Counted from the first letter of the stretch, positions 12,442-22,831 are shown. The stretch is 64,000 nt of DNA from Plenodomus lindquistii (GCA_025504975.1 JANUWI010000019.1:558001-622000); one strand, 5' to 3'. Numbers and translations are program-made. The notes: generated from the sequence alone by a model not told the origin.

Positions 12442-12463
12442 GGGGGGGGGAGGGGGGGGGGGG
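12441..12463 (+). repeat. Poly-G tract (10 G, A, 12 G)
   Basis: The last base of the TAG stop codon of the 12139 gene starts a run of ten G, then one A, then twelve G. Together with the purine-rich 110 bp before it, this could fold as a G-quadruplex. Run length is prone to sequencing error. Confidence 0.9.
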
Positions 12464-12940
12464 CGTTGCATGTTGGGGTTTGGGGGTTTGTGTTGCGCTT
12501 TTAGGAGGTGTTCTGAGTAATTTGGTGATGGGTGATGTAGTATGTCGTCAATTGGGAGAATTTTGCATGATATTTGACTATATCGCGGTCTCGTGGCGGA
12601 TAAAGCGAATTTTCTGCGTTCATTTGTCCCCTTGTTTCAAAGGCGTTAGACCAATGCGAGGGAGGTTAAGTTATCCGAGGGTAGAGAAGGAGGAATAACG
12701 AAATGCTACAAGCGAAGAGAGACCTGGAACTTGGTCTGGGCGAGATGCGTTTGAGACGGGTTACAATTTGTGTCCACCCGTGTCAAATTGTCTTATACAT
12801 GTTAATACTATATGTCTCAATCCTCTGCCTTCTTACTCCATAAATTCATGTCACTCCTCCTTGATCTACGCATAAAAGATTTTCAATCAATTAGAAGACT
12901 ACCACCAATCATCACGAAAGCGCAAAGTCTCAAAGCAAAG
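12464..12940. other. Intergenic
   Basis: 3' region of the small gene and leader of the next small ORF. No independent gene is supported. Confidence 0.4.
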
Positions 12941-13135
12941 ATGTCTCACCCGATCAGCAACACTAACGTTCCTCAGACCCAAAACTGTTTCTTTGGAGAC
13001 GCGTTCGCAGCTTCGTACTATGAGAACGTCTGTGCTACGAAGTTGAACGTTAAGGTTGGACTTGTGTGTGAGGAGGAGACGCGGTCGTATGACCTCCGGA
13101 CAAGCACGCTCGCGCAGTCGAAGGTGAATAAATAA
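12941..13135 (+). CDS. Possible small protein, 64 residues
   Basis: Unrecognised. The reading frame is open from 12812, but the ATG at 12941 (AAAGATGTC) follows a leader-like stretch and begins the hydrophilic MSHPISNTNVPQTQN segment, so it is preferred over the upstream ATGs. It has three Cys and a short hydrophobic patch but no domain. It lies between two other small + strand genes with similarly pyrimidine-rich leaders. Weakly supported. Confidence 0.3.
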   Translation: MSHPISNTNVPQTQNCFFGDAFAASYYENVCATKLNVKVGLVCEEETRSYDLRTSTLAQSKVNK

Positions 13136-13487
13136 GGCGGAATAAGAAGGTTAGAGGTTCGTGGATGGACAGAACAAATACAGGTGGTAAATTGACATAG
13201 CTAGGAGAGGTTATAAGGTAGTAATAAATATCTAAAACTTTCCCTTAACCACTTTCGAAATCACTAGCAGGATCGGAGGGCACAGCGAGAAGACATGTGG
13301 TTGCCACATCGTTCACTGCGGACATAGTTTGCTAACCACGCCCTTTGTGTTCATTCATACGCATCGCATTCCTTTTGGCATTTAAACACCGCCGCTTTCT
13401 CACCTGGTACAGCATTCCTCTCATCCCACTATCCTATCCAACCAAACACTGAATAGCGAAAGCTTAGCACTCAACCCAGCAGAATCC
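13136..13487. promoter_or_regulatory. Probable promoter of the 13488 gene
   Basis: A C-rich leader with few G (about 13390-13487) precedes the ATG. No gene is seen in it. Confidence 0.35.
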
Positions 13488-13976
13488 ATGTCCCATCACC
13501 CTCGCGATACAGATCGTGATGGCAGATACAGAGGAACCATCCAGCCATCACCAAATCTACCACCTACTCCAGACACCACAGACCACGCCAACGATGAGTC
13601 CACCACACTTAGCGCAGATACTTCACCCACCCTAAGCGCAAAGAGTGAACACGGGAGCGACAATGGAACGACGGTCCAAGAGACACCAAGTCCAAAATCC
13701 AGTCCAGGCGCCTCGTCGGTAACGCTCAGCGCAGGAACAGTAAGTGAAGATGAGAAGAGCGTTCCAGAGACGCCTAGTCCAGTGTCTTCGTCTTCGACGC
13801 TGCGTGAAGGGAGTTCGGGGACACTTAGTGCAGGAAGCGAGGAAACACTCTGCGGTTCGTCGAGCGAGTCGCTGGTGGGCAATGGGGATTTTGATGAAGA
13901 TGAGGAGGATGAGGAGAGCGATGATGAAGATGAAGATGTGTTCAAGGAGAGTTATGTTGAGGCTGGAGGGGAGTAA
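13488..13976 (+). CDS. Low-complexity acidic, Ser/Thr-rich protein with TLSA repeats
   Basis: Not recognised as a family. The 162-residue product contains four imperfect copies of a TLSA motif (TTLSAD, PTLSAK, VTLSAG, GTLSAG) and two ETPSP motifs arranged as a tandem duplication of about 40 residues. It then ends in a very acidic tail from about residue 130 (DEDEEDEESDDEDED). It is probably disordered, and the S/T-P sites suggest phosphorylation. The start follows a typical fungal leader. The minus-strand ORF 13496-13945 reads the same repeats as poly-Ser/Leu and is a shadow. Confidence 0.6.
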   Translation: MSHHPRDTDRDGRYRGTIQPSPNLPPTPDTTDHANDESTTLSADTSPTLSAKSEHGSDNGTTVQETPSPKSSPGASSVTLSAGTVSEDEKSVPETPSPVSSSSTLREGSSGTLSAGSEETLCGSSSESLVGNGDFDEDEEDEESDDEDEDVFKESYVEAGGE

Positions 13977-14591
13977 AGGGTTTGGGTGTGTGGATTCGTG
14001 GGTAGAGATAGCTGATAGTGGTTATTTGCTAATTTTCGGTAGGGTGACGGGTCTTGCTTGATGTGATTGGCGATGTAGTATTTTTGAATGAACTTGGCGC
14101 GAATCAAGCCATAGCTCGCGAATCGTGCAGATGCAGTGCCGATTATTAACAGACTATTAACAGGCAACCTTGGAATCGAGATGTATTCGCACGCCAGATT
14201 GGGCGTACCATGGATCCTTGCCACTTGGGGATGCGGTATCGTGAGTGCATGAGATACACGAACAGTCATAGCCTAGGAGCCGCAAGGCCTAATCTAAGTC
14301 CATTCGTTAGGAGGAAAAGGAAGTCGTGTCAATGCCGACACAAGACTGCGTGTCCAACTTAGACTCTCGTCATGTGACAGCGTGTTCTGCAACTGCCAAG
14401 ACGTTACGGTAGCGGATGTTTGTGTTTGTGCTCCCCACTTTAGTCACGCGCCTACCCTCCATCTTGATTGTTCTCGCGTAATTGAACACTCACTCCAAGT
14501 TACAGGAGCAACTTGAGCGACATGCTGCTTGATTCCTTCAAAATATTGAAATCCGGATCATTGTCGGCAGCGTTGCAAATCGTGCGACACA
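13977..14591. other. Intergenic
   Basis: Contains the 3' region of the acidic gene and the promoter of the DUF6604-like gene. Short ORFs at 13952-14269 (minus) and 14513 (plus) are not supported. Confidence 0.4.
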
Positions 14592-17190
14592 ATGGCAAAT
14601 CGCGACCTCTATCTCACCTACAAGAAGGAGACGAGCCAGCTTCTATATTGGGTCATCAATACATCAAATGGTATCATCCGGTCAGCGACGAACCCACAAG
14701 ACTATGCCCCCCTTACAATCAACACCACCGGCCAGAGCACGGTTTCCGAAATTGTCAGCATATCTCAACTCATCGCGGAAAATCTACAACCCATTCCATC
14801 TGCCGTCTTCCGCCTCTTCCGAGCTGTTATAAAGGCACGATCAATTGTGTATGCCGCTTTTCAGCAGATCGTGGACCAGAAGTCCGATCCAGAGATCGAG
14901 GCAAGCAATGCCACCCACAAATACTTCATCGACGCATTGACAGAAGCCTTTAATGCTCTCGGAGGCGACTCATGGGTTCCAGGCAACAACTCGGCTCGCG
15001 AACAGGATGTCTCAGAGGAGGAGCTCTTCCAAAATTCCTTCTCTGCGCTTAGTCTTAATGGTACTCAGGGCGTCAAAGAAGACGACGCCTCAACTGCAGA
15101 CGAATCTCACAGCCTCCAGCCGCGACCGCAAAAGAAGAAGACTGGAAGAGGAAAGAAAGGAAAGCGAAGCAGGAAGCCGAAGAAACAACCTGTACAAAGC
15201 CCTAACACGACAACCACTACAGCGAATGTTCTTGTAGAGAGCTGCTGTATCATCGAGGACAAAGACGGGCTTGTGTCTGACTACCTCATCGCTGTTTATG
15301 CTGTTGTAAGGGAGTGGATCGACCTGCGATCCTTTACACAAGATCTTTGGCGCGAGGTGGCTTACGACGGACTCAACGGTGCTGTTGCCGCTTCATTAAC
15401 GAGCACGGCAGTTGCGATGGTTAAGCAAACATGTTTTGCTGTATTCGCAGACTTCCCCGACCACGAGGCATATGAGACTATCATACAGACAATCACACGA
15501 GGTGACCCAGACAAAGCCTCCACGCAATTCGGAATGAGTATATACCACATGTCGGAAGATGGGCGCACGGCTAGAAAGATCCAAGAAAGGTATCTTGATG
15601 TGAAGGAGCAGTTCTGGATCCACGCATACAATGATTTGGTGGCATTCATCACCGACTTCCATAAAGAACCGGACTGGAAAACCTACCAAAGCAATGCAAG
15701 CACAGCTGAACGACTGGAGCCCAACCTTCGATCTCCAGCGAGCCACCAATTATGAACGCTTGAGATGGCGCCGCGCGTATACAATAAATTGGCTCTACGA
15801 CCTAGTTAATGTGCACTCAGCCATAGTCGTCCAGCGAAATACGATGAAGGGTGAGCATCATGTCTACGAAGAAGTCGATTGGTCAACGACGGGACCCTGG
15901 AATCAGCACCGAAGACTTTTCGGCTTGAATGAGTTTGCTGGATTTGTCACCACGTTAGCGATGCAGAGGCCTGGCACAGACATCCGGAAGAGGATATTGC
16001 CCCACCACGTTTTCCAGTTGCAATGCGTTGTTGACTCATTGACTGCGTCTCGCGGTTGGACACTGAGTTTTCTTCGGGGTCATATCCTCACGGCCCCTGC
16101 GCGCAAATTCTTCCCACGGCGGGACGTAGATTTGTTCCTCGACCGCGAAGTGCAGAGGGACGGCCGAGGTCTGCTCCAATCGATCGACATTCTGAAGCAA
16201 CTGCTCCAGAAAGACGCAGAACTACACAAAGATCCAAATCGCCACAAGGTATATGCAGAACTGCTTGGAGATTTTTCATTTGATTTTGTCAATTGGCTAG
16301 GCAAATCAGATCGCCATCGCGAGTCGGTACGCCAATCTATGCGAGAACGACAGGCAGTGGCTCGGGACCATGCCAATGACATCCATAAACTTTTCGATGT
16401 CAAATTCAACCAGTTTTTCAAACAAAAATCGACCCTCATGGCGTACTAAGACGCCGATTGGATCCCTGAGCGCATCCCTGATAGTGAAGTTAGGATCCCG
16501 TCGTTGTTGTACATGATCCGGTTGACGCAAACCAAACGAGAGGTGACCGCAGATGCCGCCCAGATTCGGCTCAAAGAGACGGAACTCATCAGACGAGCCA
16601 AATCGAAAGGTCGGACTGATGAAGAGCTTCTAGAAGCAGCATCAGTTGCGCTTCCTCCCAAGGAATACGATGAAGCAAATACCCAGGCTATTATAGGTCG
16701 CATCGCCGAGCTCAAGGACTACAAGATGGGCCCACGACGCGATCCATTCCGGGTATCCGAAGACAAAAAGCAAGAACAGCTCCAAGGAGGGGTCTTACTG
16801 GATTCTCTCCGGGCTGACGTGTTCGCCGATGTCTGCGGTCGCGATCCTGTATCCGGCCTCAATTACGTATTCATCACAACGCACATGATGATGTTGTTCA
16901 TGGAATTTGAGGACGGGCTTCGCAAAGCTCGTCACCCATTGTGGGTGTCAGCCTACGAACAACCGGCGCCACAGCTGAGGCTGCAGAAGAGGGTCACAAT
17001 GGTTGTCGGCGCGATGGCGGATAAGGATGAGGATGCTATGAAGATATTTGCGGCGGCATTCCAGAAACTCAGGATTGGCGCTATCGGATGCCTTTTCTGG
17101 GATGATTTGAGAGAGGACGAGAATGGTTTGAGGGTGAAAGCGGTTGAGGATGATGACCCAGTACCCACGCATCAGTGTTGCGTTATGTGA
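14592..17190 (+). CDS. DUF6604-like large protein; intact only if two unusual introns are spliced, otherwise broken
   Basis: The N-terminus (NRDLYLTYKKETSQLLYW) resembles the DUF6604 domain found in fungal proteins of unknown function; a lysine-rich linker follows near residues 175-205, then an alpha-helical body. The frame from 14592 runs to 15755 but coding character jumps to another frame near 15700, where ..LNDWSPTFDLQRATNYERL begins. In that second frame a TAA sits at 16447-16449, after which the same frame stays open to 17190. A fully open model exists with introns 15639-15705 (67 bp, weak GTGGCA donor) and 16443-16493 (51 bp, GTACTA donor, CTGAT branch), giving 826 residues. The alternative is a one-base indel near 15,705 plus a nonsense TAA. 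The skipped segments read like coding sequence, so I cannot choose between the two. Confidence 0.62.
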
Positions 17191-17651
17191 TCACAGATGA
17201 GCGCACTCGATGACGTCGCACGTCATGGATCTGCCTCGCGATAATCAGCCTCAGAGCCCCACCAACCTACAGTAGGTCTTAGTACGTGATTGTCAAATTG
17301 CAACTCCAAACTATTACTTCGGTACATCTATAAAGCATGCACCATCTGATTCGAGGTCTCAAGTTTTCAATCCAAAATATGTTCGTGCGCTTGGTAGGCA
17401 ATCAAGGATAAGTCAAGGCGACAAGGCGGATCCAAGTGGGCTGCGCAGTCAGACGTGTATATGCATGCACCCCGCCCTCCAGTCGTACAACCAATAAGAG
17501 AAGTAAGATGAATTCGTATATATATTCACGTGACTCGGAGCCTGCACGTCAAATAAACATACCTGCGTATTTCCTGACTTGTAAAACTTCTATCCATCTC
17601 TGCCTCTACGATACGAAGTGACTACAGCCAAAAGGAGTCCAAGGAATTACG
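17191..17651. other. Intergenic
   Basis: Spacer between the DUF6604-like gene and the membrane-protein gene. The 61-codon ORF at 17436 is unsupported. Confidence 0.4.
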
Positions 17652-19193
17652 TTGTCAAGGCCCCCTTCTCAGTCCAGACCTCTAGTCATGACTACTCAAA
17701 ATGATCTGCAAAGTCAGTGGGTCCGCCCACGAGACATCATGAGCCTTCTTCTTCTTTTAGGCGGTGAAATTGTTCAAAAGGCGTTAGCCCAGCTCGTCGG
17801 TCCTAGAATCCGCCTTCCAGGGCGACATTCATCTGGCCTTGCAGTTGCGCCCGTCGTCTTCTCTTTCGGATGGGCAGCATACGCATTTTCCAACCTCGTG
17901 TCGGTCGCGGGCAATATGAGGCTAATGCCTCCGAACGAATATCCATCTATCCTGGTCACCTGCTCGAATGGATTCGTTCGAGAAGTGCATTCGTGGGTGC
18001 TAGGTCGACTGCTAAGAGACCATGAGATAAGATGCGAGGCGGCCATCAAAGCTGAGGCTCAGACGCCGCGGATCTCAGTTCATATTGACGTCTTCCACGT
18101 GCAGCCTGTCGTGGGTCCGAAGAAAGACTGGATATGGTGGCTGGGCTGGGCTACCATGGCCATGCAATTGGCGGTCGCTCTGATACCTTGGATCGTTTAC
18201 AGCGACTGGGCCATCTTGGTCGTTACGTTGTGTGGCAATCTGCTTGCACTCATCACGGGTGCGATTCCACAATGGGCGCAAGAGAAGTGGGCTGCTTCAC
18301 CCTTACAGAGGGAGAAAGTTACTTGCCTAACGCGCGGCAACGGGCATCGATACATCATGGTGTTTGTATCCGCACCTGGCGCTCTGGATCTTGAACGTTT
18401 AGCAACGGGCACAGCCACACCCTCTCATGGGACGCGATTTATCTTACAGGCACTGGCAGTGATGTGGACATGTATTGTCATCACTGTATCGGGTCTGCAG
18501 GAAAATACATGGTTCATTATAGCTATAGGCGGACTGGGCATGGCGCAGAATATCTGCGCGGCTGGGTCCAGCCGGTCGCCAGAGGCTTCGAACTTCGCGT
18601 TGACGAGAGATACCAGAGTCTCCACGATCATCGGTGTGAACAGGTTCTACAAAGATGACCCTGACGCGAGCGTGGACCTTGATGGAGCCGTCAGAGACCT
18701 CGACGGCATCGCATCGTGGGTGTATGGTAGCCCTACTGCTTCAGCAGGAATCAACCCATTGAGTCTCAGACTGATGCCAGAATGGCTTGAGTCGTTCTCA
18801 AAAGAGCATGGTGTACCGAGCTGGCTCGAGCCCATCGAGCCTCTCACTGATATTTCATCGCAGAAAAGCCTTAGTCCTCCCACTTCGAGTACATTACTGG
18901 AAAGAGTATTCGGCCACGATAAGAAAACGGAAACGAGAGTGTTACAAGCCACTGGTGTTCACGGGGCATTGATAGAGCTTGAGAAGATCGTACCCACTGC
19001 TGGCCTGGCAATGGTTCAGGTCTTCTTTCCGACAGGGCTTCAGTACAACGATGCAAGCATACGCGATAATGTGCATAAAAAGTTTTGGTCGCAAGCTTAT
19101 CATACAAGAGTCGTAAGGCAAAAGGCAGCGGAGAAAAGGCGAAGCATCATTCAGGCTATGGATCAGTCTCGGGACGAGAAGCTACTTCCGTAG
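17652..19193 (+). CDS. Multi-span membrane protein of unknown function, 513 residues
   Basis: Single-exon gene. Hydrophobic segments are seen near residues 69-95 (APVVFSFGWAAYAFSNLVS), 167-190 and 193-215 (WATMAMQLAVALIPW, WAILVVTLCGNLLALI), 263-282 and 287-305 (QALAVMWTCIVITVSG, WFIIAIGGLGMAQNI), so about five or six spans. The rest is a hydrophilic C-terminal half ending in a basic helical tail (VVRQKAAEKRRSIIQ). No transporter or enzyme signature is recognised. Two starts are possible, 17652 and 17688 (MTTQNDLQ); the first is used only because it is longest. The gene converges on the HET-domain gene with 251 bp between stop codons. Such fungus-specific membrane proteins are common in accessory regions (general impression, not tested). 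Confidence 0.75.
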   Translation: MSRPPSQSRPLVMTTQNDLQSQWVRPRDIMSLLLLLGGEIVQKALAQLVGPRIRLPGRHSSGLAVAPVVFSFGWAAYAFSNLVSVAGNMRLMPPNEYPSILVTCSNGFVREVHSWVLGRLLRDHEIRCEAAIKAEAQTPRISVHIDVFHVQPVVGPKKDWIWWLGWATMAMQLAVALIPWIVYSDWAILVVTLCGNLLALITGAIPQWAQEKWAASPLQREKVTCLTRGNGHRYIMVFVSAPGALDLERLATGTATPSHGTRFILQALAVMWTCIVITVSGLQENTWFIIAIGGLGMAQNICAAGSSRSPEASNFALTRDTRVSTIIGVNRFYKDDPDASVDLDGAVRDLDGIASWVYGSPTASAGINPLSLRLMPEWLESFSKEHGVPSWLEPIEPLTDISSQKSLSPPTSSTLLERVFGHDKKTETRVLQATGVHGALIELEKIVPTAGLAMVQVFFPTGLQYNDASIRDNVHKKFWSQAYHTRVVRQKAAEKRRSIIQAMDQSRDEKLLP

Positions 19194-19444
19194 CGGTTGT
19201 TCTATAGTAGAGACAGGCGAGGCTTGTGCGCGCTTGTATATGTGTCCGCAGCAATCTCTACCGTTTGTAGAGCATCTGATATTGAAGTGTACGTCAACGT
19301 AGTCAGTAGCAATCGAGCAATTCCAACAGGCTTATAGATATGAAACATACATCATCGTAATTTCAAGCGATCGCAGCTAGCTACGGGGGGAGCATAGGCG
19401 AGAGTTATAATGTATCAATCGAGAAATTTTCCTTCTCAGTCAGT

Positions 19445-22009
19445 TCAGTCAATGCACCATGTGCTTTTCTCTGAGACCATCCTAATCCCGATCCAGGAGC
19501 TACACATCATGAATCTGTATATCTCCCACTCCAGGTGACCGACCAGTTCTTCGCCATCGAAATCCCCGCCCCAAGTGGCGTTCACCCGTTTCGATAGGTG
19601 TAGAAACTCTGAATCTGCAACTAATTGGCTCAAAGCATCTTTGCGTGTAGACTGGAAGATAGTTCGAAAGTCGGGAGACAGATGTCCGCCTGTTTTGATT
19701 ACCGAGGTCATGATCTGTAAAGCTGTAGTCCACAGTTGCTCTTGCAGCTTCGAGTCGCTTGGCGCAAGTTGTTTTACTTCGACGTGTCGATGAGCTTTGG
19801 CTAAGATCGGTTGGCACTTATCTGCAGGTGCCGTATATGAGACGACGATTCCCTTTGTGAATGATAGATGACCGACTTGTTCGGCAGCTCTGTGCGCCCT
19901 CGGTTGTATTTCCTCCATGACAAGGATCGCAAAATCTTTCTCCGGGTCAATTGGAGCTTGGTTTTGATGCCAGTCACCTTGTAACAAACATCTATACCAG
20001 TTGGCCATTTTATCCCGCACCATCCACCAGAGCAGGTTCTCGTTCTCTCCTTGGAGAATTCTTATGCCTTGTGTCTTGCTGTCTTCAGGACGGAGAAAGG
20101 TTTGGTAATCATGCTCCACTGGGTAGATGGAATATGCGAACATGTCGACCAATAAACCTGCACTGGTTGGTTCGGCATCTACCTCGTTTCCGTCCAGAGG
20201 TCCACTCCAATGAGGTGTTCCCGAGTCGCCCATAAGAGATGCCGGTGCCCAACGATAACCCGGACAAGTGAGCTTTTGCTTGGCAGAGGAAAGAGCCATT
20301 CCTAGAGGCACACGATGTTGGAGTGACCAGAAAACTTTCATCCTGTCTTGGATGGGCGCGCGGAGAATTGGACCGATATCAAGTTCCATGATGTTAGCCA
20401 AGCAAATACCTTCGTCTTCACTGTGGCTTGAGGTACGAGCAACCAGCTCTCCTCGCAAGGTAGTAATATCATCCAGTGCCCAGTACATATCCTCAAAGTC
20501 CCAGATTTTCGAAGAGGTATAATTGTAGAGGACACTGGTATGGATGGCGTTTTCGGCTATCGTTGGTAAAAAGCTCCACTCTTTCCGCCAGACATTTTGG
20601 ATAAGATCGAACAAATTGATCGCCTGGTCCTGGAATTGGAACCACAGGTGTTCTCCAGACAGTCGGCCTTCTTTGAATGTCCATAGCCGTTGTGTCCAGG
20701 AGCTCGTACGTATACGTGCCACCACCTCTAGGGGTGACATGCAAGCGGATGTCAGAGAACATAGGTACGAGTCCAGAACAAGTACATGTTTTGCCCACAT
20801 GTACGGCTCTTTCAGGCGAGACAACGCCAATTGTTTCAAATCTCCTCTGGGTACACAGAGGGTGTCCAGCCATACTTTTACGCCAGACTCCTGTTTCGCG
20901 TTCGGTAGAAGTTCCACGAGCTCTACGAGTTTTTCCAAAAAGCAGCTCGGCAAGGCATTGTCATGTGGATTACCATGCCCGTCTGCCCAGACATGCGAGA
21001 TAGCGACGTATTCAGTCCCATCATCGTACGCTTCCACTCCACAAGATATTCTGCTCTGCCGTTGTGCTGTTTCGACCGCTTGGAGTAGAATCACTGGAAT
21101 CGTCCCCTCTCTCAACGCGGTCGCTAGATGTGCCTGCTCTGGACCGACCATATCACATGAGCATCGTTCGGTCTGGTGAGCTATGACATATCCCGATTTA
21201 GCGATGTCCATGACTTTGCAGGTTGAGGCGTTACAGCAGTCTCGGCTTTCATCACGGAGATGGTCGTTCGCCCTTGGAGGATCCATGTTTGCGAAGAACC
21301 AAAGAGCGCTTACCGACATGATACGTGAATCTAGTCCTGCTATTTTGAACGGACACCAGCCCCTTTGCAGCATATGATCGCGCAAAATCTCTCCGCAATC
21401 CGCGGGGTCTCTTATCCTCCAATCTAAGTCGGCGGGCGGGTCCCAGTGTCTCACTCGGAACAAATCGTACAGCGCTGATTCTAGATATTCTCCCAACGCG
21501 ATAATGGACATGGCCACAGCAGGGAAATGCTCGTACGCGACCTGGTCAGCCTGTTTTGTACGAATAAGAATGTCCCTTGTTGTGATGAAAAAGGACCTTA
21601 GTCTTCTGTGCCATTTTCGGAACACCTCCTCATCCTCGGACCAAGGTTGCGAAATGATCGACTCGGTCCAAAGAATTACTAGAGGCTCTAGGCATTTACT
21701 GGTGAGTACGGTGTGCCCTTCAGAATTGGTTGTTGTAAAGTCTTGAATGTTAAATGGCTGATTGGTGATCGTCGAAAGCAGCCCAAAGTAGAGCCAACCT
21801 TGCAGCATGGCTGCAAGGTCTTTCGCATCAGGAAACATTCCAGACTTCTTGAACTGAATCGGGTTCGATGAAAGGTCTACCTGCCAGCCGTGCCGACTGG
21901 GGTAGCCTTTGAAATCCTCAAAATCGTCTGGAGACCAAGCGGGGACTAGTAAGGGTATGAATATAGCATCTACAAGGACGGCGTTACAGGAGAGCGGTAG
22001 ATGGTCCAT
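19445..22009 (-). CDS. HET-domain protein (heterokaryon incompatibility type)
   Basis: Single-exon gene for 854 residues. The HET domain is marked by YVAISHVWADG near residue 330 and VWLDTLCVP near residue 380, the two canonical blocks, followed by an RLWTFKEGRL-type block near 440. HET domains are TIR-like modules in fungal allorecognition that can trigger cell death of fused cells. The N-terminal 320 residues precede the domain and include Cys-rich CCNASTCK and CSCD motifs seen in this HET subfamily; the C-terminal 370 residues have no repeat domain I can see. It converges with the membrane-protein gene and is followed upstream by a miniature transposon. Start at 22009 is the first ATG of the open frame. 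No disabling change is seen. Confidence 0.93.
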   Translation of the reverse strand: MDHLPLSCNAVLVDAIFIPLLVPAWSPDDFEDFKGYPSRHGWQVDLSSNPIQFKKSGMFPDAKDLAAMLQGWLYFGLLSTITNQPFNIQDFTTTNSEGHTVLTSKCLEPLVILWTESIISQPWSEDEEVFRKWHRRLRSFFITTRDILIRTKQADQVAYEHFPAVAMSIIALGEYLESALYDLFRVRHWDPPADLDWRIRDPADCGEILRDHMLQRGWCPFKIAGLDSRIMSVSALWFFANMDPPRANDHLRDESRDCCNASTCKVMDIAKSGYVIAHQTERCSCDMVGPEQAHLATALREGTIPVILLQAVETAQRQSRISCGVEAYDDGTEYVAISHVWADGHGNPHDNALPSCFLEKLVELVELLPNAKQESGVKVWLDTLCVPRGDLKQLALSRLKEPYMWAKHVLVLDSYLCSLTSACMSPLEVVARIRTSSWTQRLWTFKEGRLSGEHLWFQFQDQAINLFDLIQNVWRKEWSFLPTIAENAIHTSVLYNYTSSKIWDFEDMYWALDDITTLRGELVARTSSHSEDEGICLANIMELDIGPILRAPIQDRMKVFWSLQHRVPLGMALSSAKQKLTCPGYRWAPASLMGDSGTPHWSGPLDGNEVDAEPTSAGLLVDMFAYSIYPVEHDYQTFLRPEDSKTQGIRILQGENENLLWWMVRDKMANWYRCLLQGDWHQNQAPIDPEKDFAILVMEEIQPRAHRAAEQVGHLSFTKGIVVSYTAPADKCQPILAKAHRHVEVKQLAPSDSKLQEQLWTTALQIMTSVIKTGGHLSPDFRTIFQSTRKDALSQLVADSEFLHLSKRVNATWGGDFDGEELVGHLEWEIYRFMMCSSWIGIRMVSEKSTWCID

Positions 22010-22439
22010 TGTGTCTGAAGAACGGCCAGTATCGTATACTGGCAGAGTAAAGAAAAGCTCTTCACCCAGCCACGTCTATTGCGGCTCGGAGCTGCGAGTA
22101 AGATCAGGCGACCAATAATAGAACGCCACAGCGATAGAGTAGATAAGAGCTGTAGGCAACAGCGTTCTCCTGCAAAAGACACTGGACAGCGTCTCTTCTC
22201 TAGTGCGATAGTTTGAGCGATGTGTGAGGTCTGATTGACGTAGATTGAGCGTCCATATTCTGAACACAGAGGAGGGAGCGGCGGCTATTCTCGCACCGAT
22301 GAACGGGTGTCGATGAGCGCATATCGACAAACGCATGTCCAGCAGCTTTGATATCGCGGCCAACTCTGAAGCCAGTTGCTCCTCGTAAATTGCTGTAGGC
22401 GACTTCACTTTGGCAGGGGCAGAATTGTCGATTTACAAA
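22010..22439. other. Leader of the HET gene
   Basis: Region upstream of the HET ATG. A 110-codon minus-strand ORF (22076-22408) with one hydrophobic stretch ends 67 bp before the HET start. Splice phases that I tried do not join it to the HET frame, so it is left unassigned. Confidence 0.4.
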
Positions 22440-22823
22440 GGGACGGGCTATTCGGGGGGGTCAAAAAGTTATTCGGGGGGGCGTTCTCACAAATTCGCCG
22501 CGCAGTACTTGTGCAACCCGCATTACCTATCTACCACTGTGCGCCTATATAACTCTACACAATAATTCTTCTTGAAAACAGACTCTACGCGTAGCATTTT
22601 TTTAAAAAATTTATATATAAAAAGAGAAATGGAGAAAGTATATAGAGTATGAATAATGAATATATAAATGTATAGAGTAGAGAGTGTCGTGAGTGTTACT
22701 GTGTAGATTTAGGGTTCGTAAAAGTTCTACGCTAGCGACGCATTGGCGTATATCTCGTCCAGCCAGCGTACTATTCAGAACGCCCCCCCGAATAAATTTT
22801 TGAACCCCCGAATAGCCCGCCCC
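22440..22823. mobile_element. Non-autonomous hAT-like miniature element with 8-bp target duplication
   Basis: A 384-bp element with imperfect terminal inverted repeats of about 57 bp. The left end starts GGGACGGGCTATTCGGGGG and continues into TCAAAAAGTTATTCGGGG; the right end is the complement with one G/A change and small length differences in the G runs. It is flanked by a perfect 8-bp direct repeat TTTACAAA (22432-22439 and 22824-22831), the target-site size of hAT transposons. The interior is A/T-rich around 22600 and has no coding capacity. Two more TTTACAAA octamers follow outside it at 22973 and 22990. Confidence 0.85.
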
Positions 22824-22831
22824 TTTACAAA

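Noticed and set aside
12094..12471. Proline-rich 125-codon minus-strand ORF
   Set aside because: Produced by the G-rich tract of the opposite strand; starts and ends outside sensible leader context.
13496..13945. 149-codon minus-strand ORF of poly-Ser/Leu
   Set aside because: Antisense shadow of the TLSA-repeat gene; composition is explained by the repeat and acidic codons on the other strand.
22076..22408. 110-codon minus-strand ORF just upstream of the HET gene
   Set aside because: Could have been a first HET exon, but the splice phases tried do not connect and an in-frame TAG separates it; no domain.
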